Shown here: in pieces, positions 29,301-44,700 of the stretch | How positions within the stretch are numbered: position 1 is the first letter of the stretch | How the letters are laid out: each line of letters begins with the position of its first letter | Source of the DNA: Plantago major | Taxonomy: Eukaryota; Streptophyta; Magnoliopsida; Lamiales; Plantaginaceae | DNA: 64,000 nt | NCBI GenBank assembly: GCA_026545765.1 | Contig: CM048840.1 | Span: 55,614,580-55,678,579, forward strand | Reading direction: 5' to 3' | Program-made: the position numbers and the translations under genes | The notes under the pieces: generated by a model | The model's database searches: none | Seen by the model: only the letters and a program-made list of their open reading frames with translations | What the model was told of the DNA's origin: nothing

Positions 29301-32300
29301 AACACAAAAGATGTTGAATAAACAACAAACGAACAACTCTACTTGAGAGATATAAAGGACACACTTTGGAGAGGGAAGAACAAAAAACGAATAACTCTAC
29401 TCGAGAGATAAACAACACACTAAAGGAGTGGAATAATGTCAAGGAAGAAGTCTATTTGAAATTTAAACAATACACTGAAGGAGTAAGAGTATCACAAACG
29501 AAGAACACTACTTGAGAATTAATAAACACACATATGGATTGGGATAAACAACAAATGTAAAATTCTACTCGTGGGTTAAATAAAACAATAATGGGAGAGA
29601 GATAATTATAAACGGAGAAGTCAATTTGAGATTTAAACAACACACAGGAGAAGTAATAAAATAAAGAACGAAGAACTCTACTTGAGAGTTAAACAAAACA
29701 CAAAAGGTGTTGAATAAACAACAAACGAACAACTCTACTTGACAGATATAAAGGACACACTTTGGAGAGTGAAGAACAAAAAACGAATAACTCTACTCGA
29801 GAGATAAACAACATACTAAAGGAGTGGGATAATGTCAAGGAAGAAGTCTATTCGAAATTTAAACAATACACTGAAGGAGTAAGAATATCACAAACGAAGA
29901 ACACTACTTGAGAATTAATAAACACACATATGGATTGGGATAAACAACAAATGTAAAATTCTACACGTGGGTTAAATAAAACAATAATGGGAGAGAGATA
30001 ATTACAAACGGAGAAGTCATTTTTAGATTTAAGCAACATACAAGAGGAGTAATAAAATAACGAACGAAGAACTCTACTTGAGAGTAAAACAAATCATAAA
30101 AGGTGTTGAATAAACAACAAACGAACAACTCTACTTGAGAGATATAAAGGACACATTTTGGAGAGGGCAGAACAAAAAATGAATAACTGTACTCGAGAGA
30201 TAAACAACACACTAAAGGAGTGGGATAATGTCAACGAGGAAGTCTATTCGAAATTTAAACAATACACAGAAGGAGTAAGAGTATCACAAACGAAGAACAC
30301 TACTTGAGAATTAATCAACAAACATATGGATTGGGATAAACAACAAATTAAAATTCTACTCGGGGGTTAAATAAAACAATAATGGGAGAGATAAAAACAA
30401 ACGGAGAAGTCAATTTGAGATTTAAACAACAGACAGGAGGAGTAATAAAATAACGAACGAAGAACTCTACTTGAGAGTTAAACAAAACACAAAAGGTGTT
30501 GAATAAACAACAAACGAACAACTCTACTTGAGAGATATAAAGGACACACTTTGGAGAGGGAAGAACAAAAAACGAATAACTCTACTCGAGAGATAAACAA
30601 CACACTAAAGGAGTAAAATAATGTCAAGGAAGAAGTCTATTTGAACTTTAAACAATACACTGAAGGAGTAAGAGTATCACAAACGAAGAACACTACTTGA
30701 GAATTAATAAACACACATATGGATTGGGATAAACAACAAATGTAAAATTCTACTCGTGGGTGAAATAAAACAATAATGGGAGAGAGATAATTATAAACGT
30801 AGAAGTCAATTTGAGATTTAAACAACACACAGGAGGAGTAATAAAATAACGAACGAAGAACTCTACTTGAGAGTTAAACAAAACACAAAAGGTGTTGAAT
30901 AAACAACAAACGAACAACTCTACTTGACAGATATAAAGGACACACTTTGGAGAGTGAAGAACAAAAAACGAATAACTCTACTCGAGAGATAAACAACATA
31001 CTAAAGGAGTGGGATAATGTCAAGGAAGAAGTCTATTCGAAATTTAAACAATACACTGAAGGAGTAAGAATATCACAAACGAAGAACACTACTTGAGAAT
31101 TAATAAACACACATATGGATTGGGATAAACAACAAATGTAAAATTCTACTCGTGGGTTAAATAAAACAATAATGGGAGAGAGATAATTACAAACGGAGAA
31201 GTCAATTTTAGATTTAAGCAACACACAAGAGGAGTAATAAAATAACGAACGAAGAACTCTACTTGAGAGTAAAACAAATCATAAAAGGTGTTGAATAAAC
31301 AACAAACGAACAACTCTACTTGAGAGATATAAAGGACACATTTTGGAGAGGGCAGAAAAAAAATGAATAACTGTACTCGAGAGATAAACAACACACTAAA
31401 GGAGTGGGATAATGTCAACGAGGAAGTCTATTCGAAATTTAAACAATACACAGAAGGAGTAAGAGTATCACAAACGAAGAACACTACTTGAGAATTAATC
31501 AACAAACATATGGATTGGGATAAACAACAAATTAAAATTCTACTCGGGGGTTAAATAAAACAATAATGGGAGAGATAAAAACAAACGGAGAAGTCAATTT
31601 GAGATTTAAACAACAGACAGGAGGAGTAATAAAATAACGAACGAAGAACTCTACTTGAGAGTTAAACAAAACACAAAAGGTGTTGAATAAACAACAAACG
31701 AACAACTCTACTTGAGAGATATAAAGGACACACTTTGGAGAGGGAAGAACAAAAAACGAATAACTCTACTCGAGAGATAAACAACACACTAAAGGAGTGG
31801 AATAATGTCAAGGAAGAAGTCTATTCGAACTTTAAACAATACACTGAAGGAGTAAGAGTATCACAAACGAAGAACACTACTTGAAAATTAATAAACACAC
31901 ATATGGATTGGGATAAACAACAAATGTAAAATTCTACTCGTGGGTTAAATAAAACAATAATGGGAGAGAGATAATTACAAACGGAGAAGTCAATTTGAGA
32001 TTTAAACAACACACAGGAGGAGTAATAAAATAACGAACGAAGAACTCTACTTGAGAGTTAAACAAAACACAAAAGGTGTTGAATAAATAACAAACGAACA
32101 ACTCTACTTGATAGATATAAAGGACACACTTTGGAGAGGGAAGAACAAAAAACGAATAACTCTACTCGAGAGATAAACAACACACTAAAGGAGTGGGATA
32201 ATGTCAAGGAAGAAGTCTATTCGAAATTTAAACAATACACTGAAGGAGTAAGAGTATCACAAACGAAGAACACTACTTGAGAATTAATAAACACACATAT

Positions 32301-35300
32301 GGATTGGGATAAACAACAAATGTAAAATTCTACTCGTGGGTTCAATAAAACAATAATGGGAGAGAGATAATTACAAACGGAGAAGTCAATTTTAGATTTA
32401 AGCAACACACAAGAGGAGTAATAAAATAACGAATGAAGAACTCTACTTGAGAGTTAAACAAATCATAAAAGGTGTTGAATAAACAACAAACGAAGAACTC
32501 TACTTGAGAGATATAAAGGACACATTTTGGAGAGGGCAGAACAAAAAATGAATAACTGTAATCGAGAGATAAACAACACACTAAAGGAGTGAGATAATGT
32601 CAACGAGGAAGTCTATTCGAAATTTAAACAATACGCAGAAGGAGTAAGAGTATCACAAACGAAGAACACTACTTGAGAATTAATCAACAAACATATGGAT
32701 TGGGATAAACAACAAATTAAAATTCTACTCGGGGGTTAAATAAAACAATAATGGAAGAGATAAATACAAACGGAGAAGTCAATTTGAGATTTAAACAATA
32801 GACAGGAGGAGTAATAAAATAACGAACGAAGATCTCTACTTGAGAGTTAAACAAAACACAAAAGGTGTTGAATAAACAACAAACGAACAACTCTACTTGA
32901 GAGATATAAAGGACACACTTTGGAGAGGGAAGAACAAAAAACGAATAACTCTACTCGAGAGATAAACAACACACTAAAGGAGTGGAATAATGTCAAGGAA
33001 GAAGTCTATTCGAACTTTAAACAATACACTGAAGGAGTAAGAGTATCACAAACGAAGAACACTACTTGAAAATTAATAAACACACATATGGATTGGGATA
33101 AACAACAAATGTAAAATTCTACTCGTGGGTTAAATAAAACAATAATGGGAGAGAGATAATTACAAACGGAGAAGTCAATTTGAGATTTAAACAACACACA
33201 GGAGGTGTAATAAAATAACGAACGAAGAACTCTACTTGAGAGTTAAACAAAACACAAAAGGTGTTGAATAAATAACAAACGAACAACTCTACTTGATAGA
33301 TATAAAGGACACACTTTGGAGAGGGAAGAACAAAAAACGAATAACTCTACTCGAGAGATAAACAACACACTAAAGGAGTGGGATAATGTCAAGGAAGAAG
33401 TCTATTCAAAATTTAAACAATACACTGAAGGAGTAAGAGTATCACAAACGAAGAACACTACTTGAGAATTAATAAACACACATATGGATTGGGATAAACA
33501 ACAAATGTAAAATTCTACTCGTGGGTTCAATAAAACAATAATGGGAGAGAGATAATTACAAACGGAGAAGTCAATTTTAGATTTAAGCAACACACAAGAG
33601 GAGTAATAAAATAACGAATGAAGAACTCTACTTGAGAGTTAAACAAATCATAAAAGGTGTTGAATAAACAACAAACGAAGAACTCTACTTGAGAGATATA
33701 AAGGACACATTTTGGAGAGGGCAGAACAAAAAATGAATAACTGTACTCGAGAGATAAACAACACACTAAAGGAGTGAGATAATGTCAACGAGGAAGTCTA
33801 TTCGAAATTTAAACAATACGCAGAAGGAGTAAGAGTATCACAAACGAAGAACACTACTTGAGAATTAATCAACAAACATATGGATTGGGATAAACAACAA
33901 ATTAAAATTCTACTCGGGGGTTAAATAAAACAATAATGGAAGAGATAAATACAAACGGAGAAGTCAATTTGAGATTTAAACAACAGACAGGAGGAGTAAT
34001 AAAATAACGAACGAAGATCTCTACTTGAGAGTTAAACAAAACACAAAAGGTGTTGAATAAACAACAAACGAACAACTCTACTTGAGAGATATAAAGGACA
34101 CACTTTGGAGAGGGAAGAACAAAAAACGAATAACTCTACTCGAGAGATAAACAACACACTAAAGGAGTGGAATAATGTCAAGGAAGAAGTCTATTCGAAC
34201 TTTAAACAATACACTGAAGGAGTAAGAGTATCACAAACGAAGAACACTACTTGAAAATTAATAAACACACATATGGATTGGGATAAACAACAAATGTAAA
34301 ATTCTACTCGTGGGTTAAATAAAACAATAATGGGAGAGAGATAATTACAAACGGAGAAGTCAATTTGAGATTTAAACAACACACAGGAGGTGTAATAAAA
34401 TAACGAACGAAGAACTCTACTTGAGAGTTAAACAAAACACAAAAGGTGTTGAATAAATAACAAACGAACAACTCTACTTGATAGATATAAAGGACACACT
34501 TTGGAGAGGGAAGAACAAAAAACGAATAACTCTACTCGAGAGATAAACAACACACTAAAGGAGTGGGATAATGTCAAGGAAGAAGTCTATTTGAAATTGA
34601 AACAATACCTTTGAAGGAGTAAGAGTATCACAAACGAAGAACACTACTTGAGAATTAATAAACACACATATGGATTGGGATAAACAACAAATGTAAAATT
34701 CTACTCGTGGGTTCAATAAAACAATAATGGGAGAGAGATAATTACAAACGGAGAAGTCAATTTTAGATTTAAGCAACACACAAGAGGAGTAATAAAATAA
34801 CGAATGAAGAACTCTACTTGAGAGTTAAACAAATCATAAAAGGTGTTGAATAAACAACAAACGAACAACTCTACTTGAGAGATATAAAGGACACATTTTG
34901 GAGAGGGCAGAACAAAAAATGAATAACTGTACTCGAGAGATAAACAACACACTAAAGGAGTGGGATAATGTCAACGAGGAAGTCTATTCGAAATTTAAAC
35001 AATACGCAGAAGGAGTAAGAGTATCACAAACGAAGAACACTACTTGAGAATTAATCAACAAACATATGGATTGGGATAAACAACAAATTAAAATTCTACT
35101 CGGGGGTTAAATAAAACAATAATGGAAGAGATAAATACAAACGGAGAAGTCAATTTGAGATTTAAACAACAGACAGGAGGAGTAATAAAATAACGAACGA
35201 AGATCTCTACTTGAGAGTTAAACAAAACACAAAAGGTGTTGAATAAACAACAAACGAACAACTCTACTTGAGAGATATAAAGGACACACTTTGGAGAGGG

Positions 35301-35480
35301 AAGAACAAAAAACGAATAACTCTACTCGAGAGATAAACAACACACTAAAGGAGTGAGATAATGTCAACGAGGAAGTCTATTCGAAATTTAAACAATACGC
35401 AGAAGGAGTAAGAGTATCACAAACGAAGAACACTACTTGAGAATTAATCAACAAACATATGGATTGGGATAAACAACAAA
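26300..35480 (+). repeat. Subfamily A, block 5: homogeneous 1,185-bp super-repeats
   Basis: Three-unit super-repeats follow one another at 1,183-1,185 bp. The same m4 landmark falls at 27084, 28269, 29452, 30637, 31821, 33006 and 34191. Each copy has one m6 reading ACTCGGGGGTTAAATAAAAC followed by GAGATAAAAAC or GAGATAAATAC, one m7 with AACAGACAGGAGG and one m7/m1 junction with AAGCAACACAC or AAGCAACATAC. Copies from about 31800 onward share further changes (AACTTGAAAATTAATAAAC-like m5, AACAATACGCAG in m4), so the block has at least two sub-lineages. Confidence 0.82.
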
Positions 35481-38400
35481 TTAAAATTCTACTCGGGGGT
35501 TAAATAAAACAATAATGGGAGAGATAAAAACAAACGGAGAAGTCAATTTGAGATTTAAACAACAGACAGGAGGAGTAATAAAATAACGAACGAAGAACTC
35601 TACTTGAGAGTTAAACAAAACACAAAAGGTGTTGAATAAACAACAAACGAACAACTCTACTGGAGAGATATAAAGGACACACTTTGGAGAGGGAAGAACA
35701 AAAAACGAATAACTCTACTCGAGAGATAAACAACACACTAAAGGAGTGGAATAATGTCAAGGAAGAAGTCTATTCGAACTTTAAACAATACACTGAAGGA
35801 GTAAGAGTATCACAACCGAAGAACACTACTTGAGAATTAATAAACACACATATGGATTGGGATAAACAACAAATGTAAAATTCTACTCGTGGGTTAAGTA
35901 AAACAATAATGGGAGAGAGATAATTATAAACGGAGAAGTCAATTTGAGATTTTAAACAACACATAGGAGGAGTAATAAAATAACGAACGAAGAACTCTAC
36001 TTGAGAGTTAAACAAAACACAAAAGGTGTTGAATAAACAACAAACGAACAACTCTACTTGAGAGATATAAAGGACACACTTTGGAGAGGGATGAACAAAA
36101 AACGAATAACTCTACTCGAGAGATAAACAACAGACTAAAGGAGTGGGATAATGTCAAGGAAGAAGTCTATTCCAAAATTAAACAATACGCAGAAGGAGTA
36201 AGAGTATCACAAACGAAGAACACTACTTGAGAATTAATCAACAAATATATGGATTGGGATAAACAACAAATTAAAATTCTACTCGGGGGTTAAATAAAAC
36301 AATAATGGGAGAGATAAATACAAACGGAGAAGTTAATTTGAGATTTAAACAACAGACAGGAGGAGTAATAAAATAACGAACGAAGAACTCTACTTGAGAG
36401 TTAAACAAAACACAAAAGGTGTTGAATAAACAACAAACGAACAACTCTACTTGACAGATATAAAGGACACACTTTGGAGAGGGAAGAACAAAAAACGAAT
36501 AACTCTACTCGAGAGATAAACAACACACTAAAGGAGTGGGATAATGTCAAGGAAGAAGTCAATTCAAAATTTAAACAATACACTGAAGGAGTAAGAGTAT
36601 CACAAATGAAGAACACTACTTGAGAATTAATAAACACACATATGAATTGGTATAAACAACAACTGTAAAATTCTACTCGTGGGTTAAATAAAACAATAAT
36701 GGGAGAGAGATAATTATAAACGGAGAAGTCAATTTGAGATTTAAACAACACACAGGAGGAGTAATAAAATAACGAACGAAGAACTCTACTTGAGAGTTAA
36801 ACAAAACACAAAAGGTGTTGAATAAACAACAAACGAACAACTCTACTTGACAGATATAAAGGACACACTTTGGAGAGGGAAGAACAAAAAACGAATAACT
36901 CTACTCGAGAGATAAAGAACACACTAAAGGAGTGGGATAATGTCAAGGAAGAAGTCTATTCAAAATTTAAACAATACACAGAAGGAGTATGAGTATCACA
37001 AACGAAGAACACTACTTGAGAATTAATAAACACACATATGGATTGGGATAAACAACAAATGTAAAATTCTACTCGTGGGTTAAATAAAACAATAATGGGA
37101 GAGAGATAATTACAAACGGAGAAGTCAATTTTAGATTTAAGCAACACACAAGAGGAGTAATAAAATAACGAATGAAGAACTCTACTTGAGAGTTAAACAA
37201 ATCATAAAAGGTGTTGAATAAATAACAAACGAACAACTCTACTTGACAGATATAAAGGACACACTTTGGAGAGGGAAGAACAAAAAAGGAATAACTGTAC
37301 TCGAGAGATAAACAACACACTAAAGAAGTGGGATAATGTCAAGGAAGAAGTCTATATTAAATTTAAACAATACACAGGAGGAGTAAGAGTATCACAAACG
37401 AAGAACACTACTTGAGAATTAATCAACAAACATATGGATTGGGATAAACAACAAATTAAAATTCTACTCGGGGGTTAAATAAAACAATAATGGGAGAGAT
37501 AAATACAAACGGAGAAGTTAATTTGAGATTTAAACAACAGACAGGAGGAGTAATAAAATAACGAACGAAGAACTCTACTTGAGAGTTAAACAAAACACAA
37601 AAGGTGTTGAATAAACAACAAACGAACAACTCTACTTGACAGATATAAAGGACACACTTTGGAGAGGGAAGAACAAAAAACGAATAACTCTACTCGAGAG
37701 ATAAACAACACACTAAAGGAGTGGGATAATGTCAAGGAAGAAGTCAATTCAAAATTTAAACAATACACTGAAGGAGTAAGAGTATCACAAATGAAGAACA
37801 CTACTTGAGAATTAATAAACACACATATGAATTGGTATAAACAACAACTGTAAAATTCTACTCGTGGGTTAAATAAAACAATAATGGGAGAGAGATAATT
37901 ATAAACGGAGAAGTCAATTTGAGATTTAAACAACACACAGGAGGAGTAATAAAATATGAGCGAAGAACTCTACTTGAGAGTTAAACAAAACACAAAAGGT
38001 GTTGAATAAACAACAAACGAACAACTCTACTTGACAGATATAAAGGACACACTTTGGAGAGGGAAGAACAAAAAACGAATAACTCTACTCGAGAGATAAA
38101 GAACACACTAAAGGAGTGGGATAATGTCAAGGAAGAAGTCTATTCAAAATTTAAACAATACACAGAAGGAGTAAGAGTATCACAAACGAAGAACACTACT
38201 TGAGAATTAATAAACACACATATGGATTGGGATAAACAACAAATGTAAAATTCTACTCGTGGGTTAAATAAAACAATAATGGGAGAGAGATAATTACAAA
38301 CGGAGAAGTCAATTTTAGATTTAAGCAACACACAAGAGGAGTAATAAAATAACGAATGAAGAACTCTACTTGAGAGTTAAACAAATCATAAAAGGTGTTG

Positions 38401-41400
38401 AATAAATAACAAACGAACAACTCTACTTGACAGATATAAAGGACACACTTTGGAGAGGGAAGAACAAAAAAGGAATAACTGTACTCGAGAGATAAACAAC
38501 ACACTAAAGAAGTGGGATAATGTCAAGGAAGAAGTCTATATTAAATTTAAACAATACACAGGAGGAGTAAGAGTATCACAAACGAAGAACACTACTTGAG
38601 AATTAATCAACAAACATATGGATTGGGATAAACAACAAATTAAAATTCTACTCGGGGGTTAAATAAAACAATAATGGGAGAGATAAATACAAACGGAGAA
38701 GTCAATTTGAGATTTAAACAACAGACAGGAGGAGTAATAAAATAACGAACGAAGAACTCTACTTGAGAGTTAAACAAAACACAAAAGGTGTTGAATAAAC
38801 AACAAACGAACAACTCTACTTGACAGATATAAAGGACACACTTTGGAGAGGGAAGAACAAAAAACGAATAACTCTACTCGAGAGATAAACAACACACTAA
38901 AGGAGTGGGATAATGTCAAGGAAGAAGTCAATTCAAAATTTAAACAATACACTGAAGGAGTAAGAGTATCACAAATGAAGAACACTACTTGAGAATTAAT
39001 AAACACACATATGGATTGGGATAAACAACAAATTAAAATTCTACTTGGGGGTTAAATAAAACAATAATGGGAGAGAGATAATTACAAACGGAGAAGTCAA
39101 TTTCATATTTAAACAACACAAAAGAGGAGTAATAAAATAACGAAGGAAGAACTCTACTTGAGAGTTAAACAAAACACAAAAGGTGTTGAATAAACAACAA
39201 ACGAACAACTCTACTTGAGAGATATAAAGGACCCACTTTGGAGGGGGAAGAACAAAAAACGAATAACTGTACTCGACAGATAAACAACACACTAAAGGAG
39301 TGGGATAATGTCAAGGAAGAAGTCTATATTAAATTTAAACAATACACAGGAGGAGTAAGAGTATCACAAACGAAGAACACTACTTGAGAATTATTAACAC
39401 ACATATGAATTGGTATAAACAACAAATACAAAATTCTACTCGTGGGTTAAATAAAACAATAATGGGAGAGAGATAATTACAAACGGAGAAGTCAATTTGA
39501 GATTTAAACAACACACAGGAGGAGTAAAATAACGAACGAAGAACTCTACTTGAGAGTTAAACAAAACACAAAAGGTGTTGAATAAACAACAAATGAACAA
39601 CTCTACTTGAGAGATATAAAGGACACACTTTGGAGAGGGAAGAACAAAAAATGAATAACGCTACTCGAGAGGTAAACAACACACTAAAGGAGTGGGATAA
39701 TGTCAAGGAAGAAGTCTATTCGAAATTTAAACAATACACAGAAGGAGTAAGAGTATCACAAACGAAGAACACTACTTGAGAATTAATCAACAAACATATG
39801 GATTGGGATAAACAACAAATTAAAATTCTACTCGGGGGTTACATAAAACAATAATGGGAGAGATAAATACAAACGGAGAAGTTAATTTGAGATTTAAACA
39901 ACAGACAGGAGGAGTAATAAAATAACGAACGAAGAACTCTACTTGAGAGTTAAACAAAACACAAAAGGTGTTGAATAAACAACAAACGAACAACTCTACT
40001 TGAGAGATATAAAGGACACACTTTGGAGAGGGAAGAACAAAAAACGAATAACTCTACTCGAGAGATAAACAACACACTAAAGGAGTGGTATAATGTCAAG
40101 GAAGAAGTCTATTCGAAATTTAAACAATACACAGAAGGAGTAAGAGTATCACAAACGAAGAACACTACTTGAGAATTAATAAACACACATATGAATTGGT
40201 ATAAACAACAAATGTAAAATTCTACTCGTGGGTTAAATAAAACAATAATGGGAGAGAGATAATTATAAACGGAGAAGTCAATTTGAGATTTAAACAACAC
40301 ACAGGAGGAGTAATAAAATAACGAACGAAGAACTCTACTTGAGAGTTAAACAAAACACAAAAGGTGTTGAATAAACAACAAACGAACAACTCTACTTGAC
40401 AGATATAAAGGACACAATTTGGAGAGGGAAGAACAAAAAACGAATAACTCTACTCGAGAGATAAAGAACACACTAAAGGAGTGGGATAATGTCAAGGAAG
40501 AAGTCTATTCAAAATTTAAACAATACACAGAAGGAGTAAGAGTATCACAAACGAAGAACACTACTTGAGAATTAATAAACACACATATGGATTGGGATAA
40601 ACAACAAATGTAAAATTCTACTCGTGGGTTAAATAAAACGATAATGGGAGAGATAAATACAAACGGAGAAGTCACTTTGAGATTTAAACAACAGACAGGA
40701 GGAGTAATAAAATAACGAACGAAGAACTCTACTTGAGAGTTAAACAAAACACAAAAGGTGTTGAATAAACAACAAACGAACAACTCTACTTGACAGATAT
40801 AAAGGACACACTTTGGAGAGGGAAGAATAAAAAACGAATAACTCTACTCGAGAGATAAACAACACACTAAAGGAGTGGGATAATGTCAAGGAAGAAGTCA
40901 ATTCAAAATTTAAACAATACACTGAAGGAGTAAGAGTATCACAAATGAAGAACACTACTTGAGAATTAATAAACACACATATGGATTGGGATAAACAACA
41001 AATTAAAATTCTACTTGGGGGTTAAATAAAACAATAATGGGAGAGAGATAATTACAAACGGAGAAGTCAATTTCATATTTAAACAACACAGAAGAGGAGT
41101 AATAAAATAACGAAGGAAGAACTCTACTTGAGAGTTAAACAAAACACAAAAGGTGTTGAATAAACAACAAACGAACAACTCTACTTGAGAGATATAAAGG
41201 ACCCACTTTGGAGGGGGAAGAACAAAAAACGAATAACTGTACTCGAGAGATAAACAACACACTAAAGGAGTGGGATAATGTCAAGGAAGAAGTCTATATT
41301 AAATTTAAACAATACACAGGAGGAGTAAGAGTATCACAAACGAAGAACACTACTTGAGAATTATTAACACACATATGAATTGGTATAAACAACAAATGTA

Positions 41401-41780
41401 AAATTCTACTCGTGGGTTAAATAAAACAATAATGGGAGAGAGATAATTACAAACGGAGAAGTCAATTTGAGATTTAAACAACACACAGGAGGAGTAAAAT
41501 AACGAACGAAGAACTCTACTTGAGAGTTAAACAAAACACAAAAGGTGTTGAATAAACAACAAACGAACAACTTTACTTGAGAGATATAAAGGACACACTT
41601 TGGAGAGGGAAGAACAAAAAACGAATAACGCTACTCGAGAGGTAAACAACACACTAAAGGAGTGGGATAATGTCAAGGAAGAAGTCTATTCGAAATTTAA
41701 ACAATACACAGAAGGAGTAAGAGTATCACAAACGAAGAACACTACTTGAGAATTAATCAACACATATATGGATTGGGATA
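35480..41780 (+). repeat. Subfamily A, block 6: 1,184-bp and 1,970-bp super-repeats
   Basis: A 1,185-bp segment beginning near 36401 repeats at 37586 and begins again near 38770. A longer 1,970-bp (five-unit) period then appears. A segment of about 1.1 kb from roughly 38700 to 39780 recurs from roughly 40670 to 41750. It shares ACTTGGGGGTTAAAT in m6, CAATTTCATATTTAAAC in m7, a shortened m5 with GAATTATTAACACAC and GCTACTCGAGAGGTAAAC in m3. Private m3 variants with GATAAAGAACACAC mark 36914, 38098 and 40463. Confidence 0.72.
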
Positions 41781-44700
41781 AACAACAAATTAAAATTCTA
41801 CTTGGGGGTTAAATAAAACAATAATGGGAGAGAGATAATTACAAACGGAGAAGTCAATTTCATATTTAAACAACACAGAAGAGGAGTAATAAAATAACGA
41901 ACGAAGAACTCTACTTGAGAGTTAAACAAAACACAAAAGGTGTTGAATAAACAACAAACGAACAACTCTACTTGAGAGATATAAAGGACCCACTTTGGAG
42001 AGGGAAGAACAAAAAACGAATAACTGTACTCGAGAGATAAACAACACACTAAAGGAGTGGGATAATGTCAAGGAAGAAGTCTATATTAAATTTAAACAAT
42101 ACACAGAAGGAGTAAGAGTATCACAAACGAAGAACACTACTTGAGAATTAATAAACACACATATGAATTGGTATAAACAACAAATGTAAAATTCTACTCG
42201 TGGGTTAAATAAAACAATAATGGGAGAGAGATAATTACAAACGGAGAAGTCAATTTGAGATTTAAACAACACACAGGAGGAGTAAAATAACGAACGAAGA
42301 ACTCTACTTGAGAGTTAAACAAAACACAAAAGGTGTTGAATAAACAACAAACGAACAACTCTACTTGAGAGATATAAAGGACACACTTTGGAGAGGGAAG
42401 AACAAAAAACGAATAACTGTACTCGAGAGATAAACAACACACTAAAGGAGTGGGATAATGTCAAGGAAGAAGTCTATTCGAAATTTAAACAATACACAGA
42501 AGGAGTAAGAGTATCACAAACGAAGAACACTACTTGAGAATTAATAAACACACATATGGATTGGGATAAACAACAAATGTAAATTCTACTCGTGGGTTAA
42601 ATAAAACAATAATGGGAGAGAGATAATTACAAACGGAGAAGTCAATTGAGATTTAAACAACTCACAGGAGGAGTAATAAAATAACGAACGAAGAACTCTA
42701 CTTGAGAGTTAAACAAAACACAAAAGGTGTTGAATAAACAACAAACGAACAATTCTAATTTAGAGATATAAAGGACACACTTTGGAGAGGGAAGAACAAA
42801 AAACGAATAACTCTACTCGAGAGATAAACAACAGACTAAAGGAGTGGGATAATGTCAAGGAAGAGGTCTATTCGAAATTTAAACAATACACAGAAGGAGT
42901 AAGAGTATCACAAACGAAGAACGCTACTTGAGAATTAATAAACACACATATGAATTGGTATAAGCAACAAATGTAAAATTCTACTCGTGGGTTAAATAAA
43001 ACAATAATGGGAGAGAGATAATTACAAACGGAGAAGTCAATTTGAGATTTAAACAACACACAGGAGGAGTAATAAAATAACGAACGAAGAACTCTACTTG
43101 AGAGTTAAACAAAACACAAAAGGTGTTGAATAAACAACAAACGAACAACTCTACTTGAGAGATATAAAGGACACATTTTGGAGAGGGCAGAACAAAAAAC
43201 GAATAACTGTACTCGAGAGATAAACAACACACTAAAGGAGTGGGATAATGTCAACGAGGAAGTCTATTCGAAATTTAAACAATACACTGAAGGAGTAAGA
43301 GTATCACAAACGAAGAACACTACTTGAGAATTAATCAACACACATATGGATTGGGATCAACAACAAATCAAAATTCTACTCGGGGGTTAAATAAAACAAT
43401 AATGGGAGAGAGATAAATACAAACGGAGAAGTCAATTTGTGATTTAAACAACACACAAGAGGAGTAATAAAATAACGAACGAAGAACTCTACTTGAGAGT
43501 TAAACAAATCACAAAAGGTGTTGAATAAACAACAAACGAACAACTCTACTTGAGAGATATAAAGGACACACTTTGGAGAGGGAAGAACAAAAAATGAATA
43601 ACTGTACTCGAGAGATAAACAACACACTAAAGGAGTGGGATAATGTCAAGGAAGAAGTCTATTCGAAATTTAAACAATACACAGAAGGAGTAGGAGTATC
43701 ACCAACGAAGAACACTACTTGAGAATTAATAAACACACATATGGATTGGGATAAACAACAAATGTAAAATTCTACTCGTGGGTTAAATAAAATAATAATG
43801 GGAGAGAGATAATTACAAACGGAGAAGTCAATTTGAGATTTAAACAACACACAGGAGGAGTAATAAAATAACGACCGAAGAACTCTACTTGAGAGTTAAA
43901 CAAAACACAAAAGGTGTTGAATAAACAACAAACGAACAACTCTACTTGAGAGATATAAAGGACACACTTTGGAGAGGGAAGAACAAAAAACGAATAACTC
44001 TACTCGAGAGATAAACAACACACTAAAGGAGTGGGATAATGTCAACGAGGAAGTCTATTCGAAATTTAAACAATACACTGAAGGTGTAAGAGTATCACAA
44101 ACGTAGAACACAACTTGAGAATTAATCAACACACATATGGATTGGGATCAACAACAAATTAAAATTCTACTCGGGGGTTAAATAAAACAATAATCGGAGA
44201 GAGATAAATACAAACGGAGAAGTCAATTCGTGATTTAAACAACACACAAGAGGAGTAATAAAATAAGGAACGAAGAACTCTACTTGAGAGTTAAACAAAT
44301 CACAAAAGGTGTTGAATAAACAACAAACGAACAACTCTATTTGAGAGATATAAGGACACATTTTGGAGAGGGCAGAACAAAAAACTAATAACTGTACGCG
44401 AGAGACAAACAACACACTAAAGGAGTGGGATAATGTCAACGAGGAAGTCTATTCGAAATTTAAACAATACACTGAAGGTGTAAGAGTATCACAAACGAAG
44501 AACACTACTTGAGAATTAATCAACACACATATGGATTGGCATCAACAACAAATTAAAATTCTACTCGGGGGTTAAATAAAACAATAATGGGAGAGAGATA
44601 AATACAAACGGAGAAGTCAATTTGTGATTTAAACAACACACAAGAGGAGTAATAAAATAACGAACGAAGAACTCTACTTGAGAGTTAAACAAAACACAAA

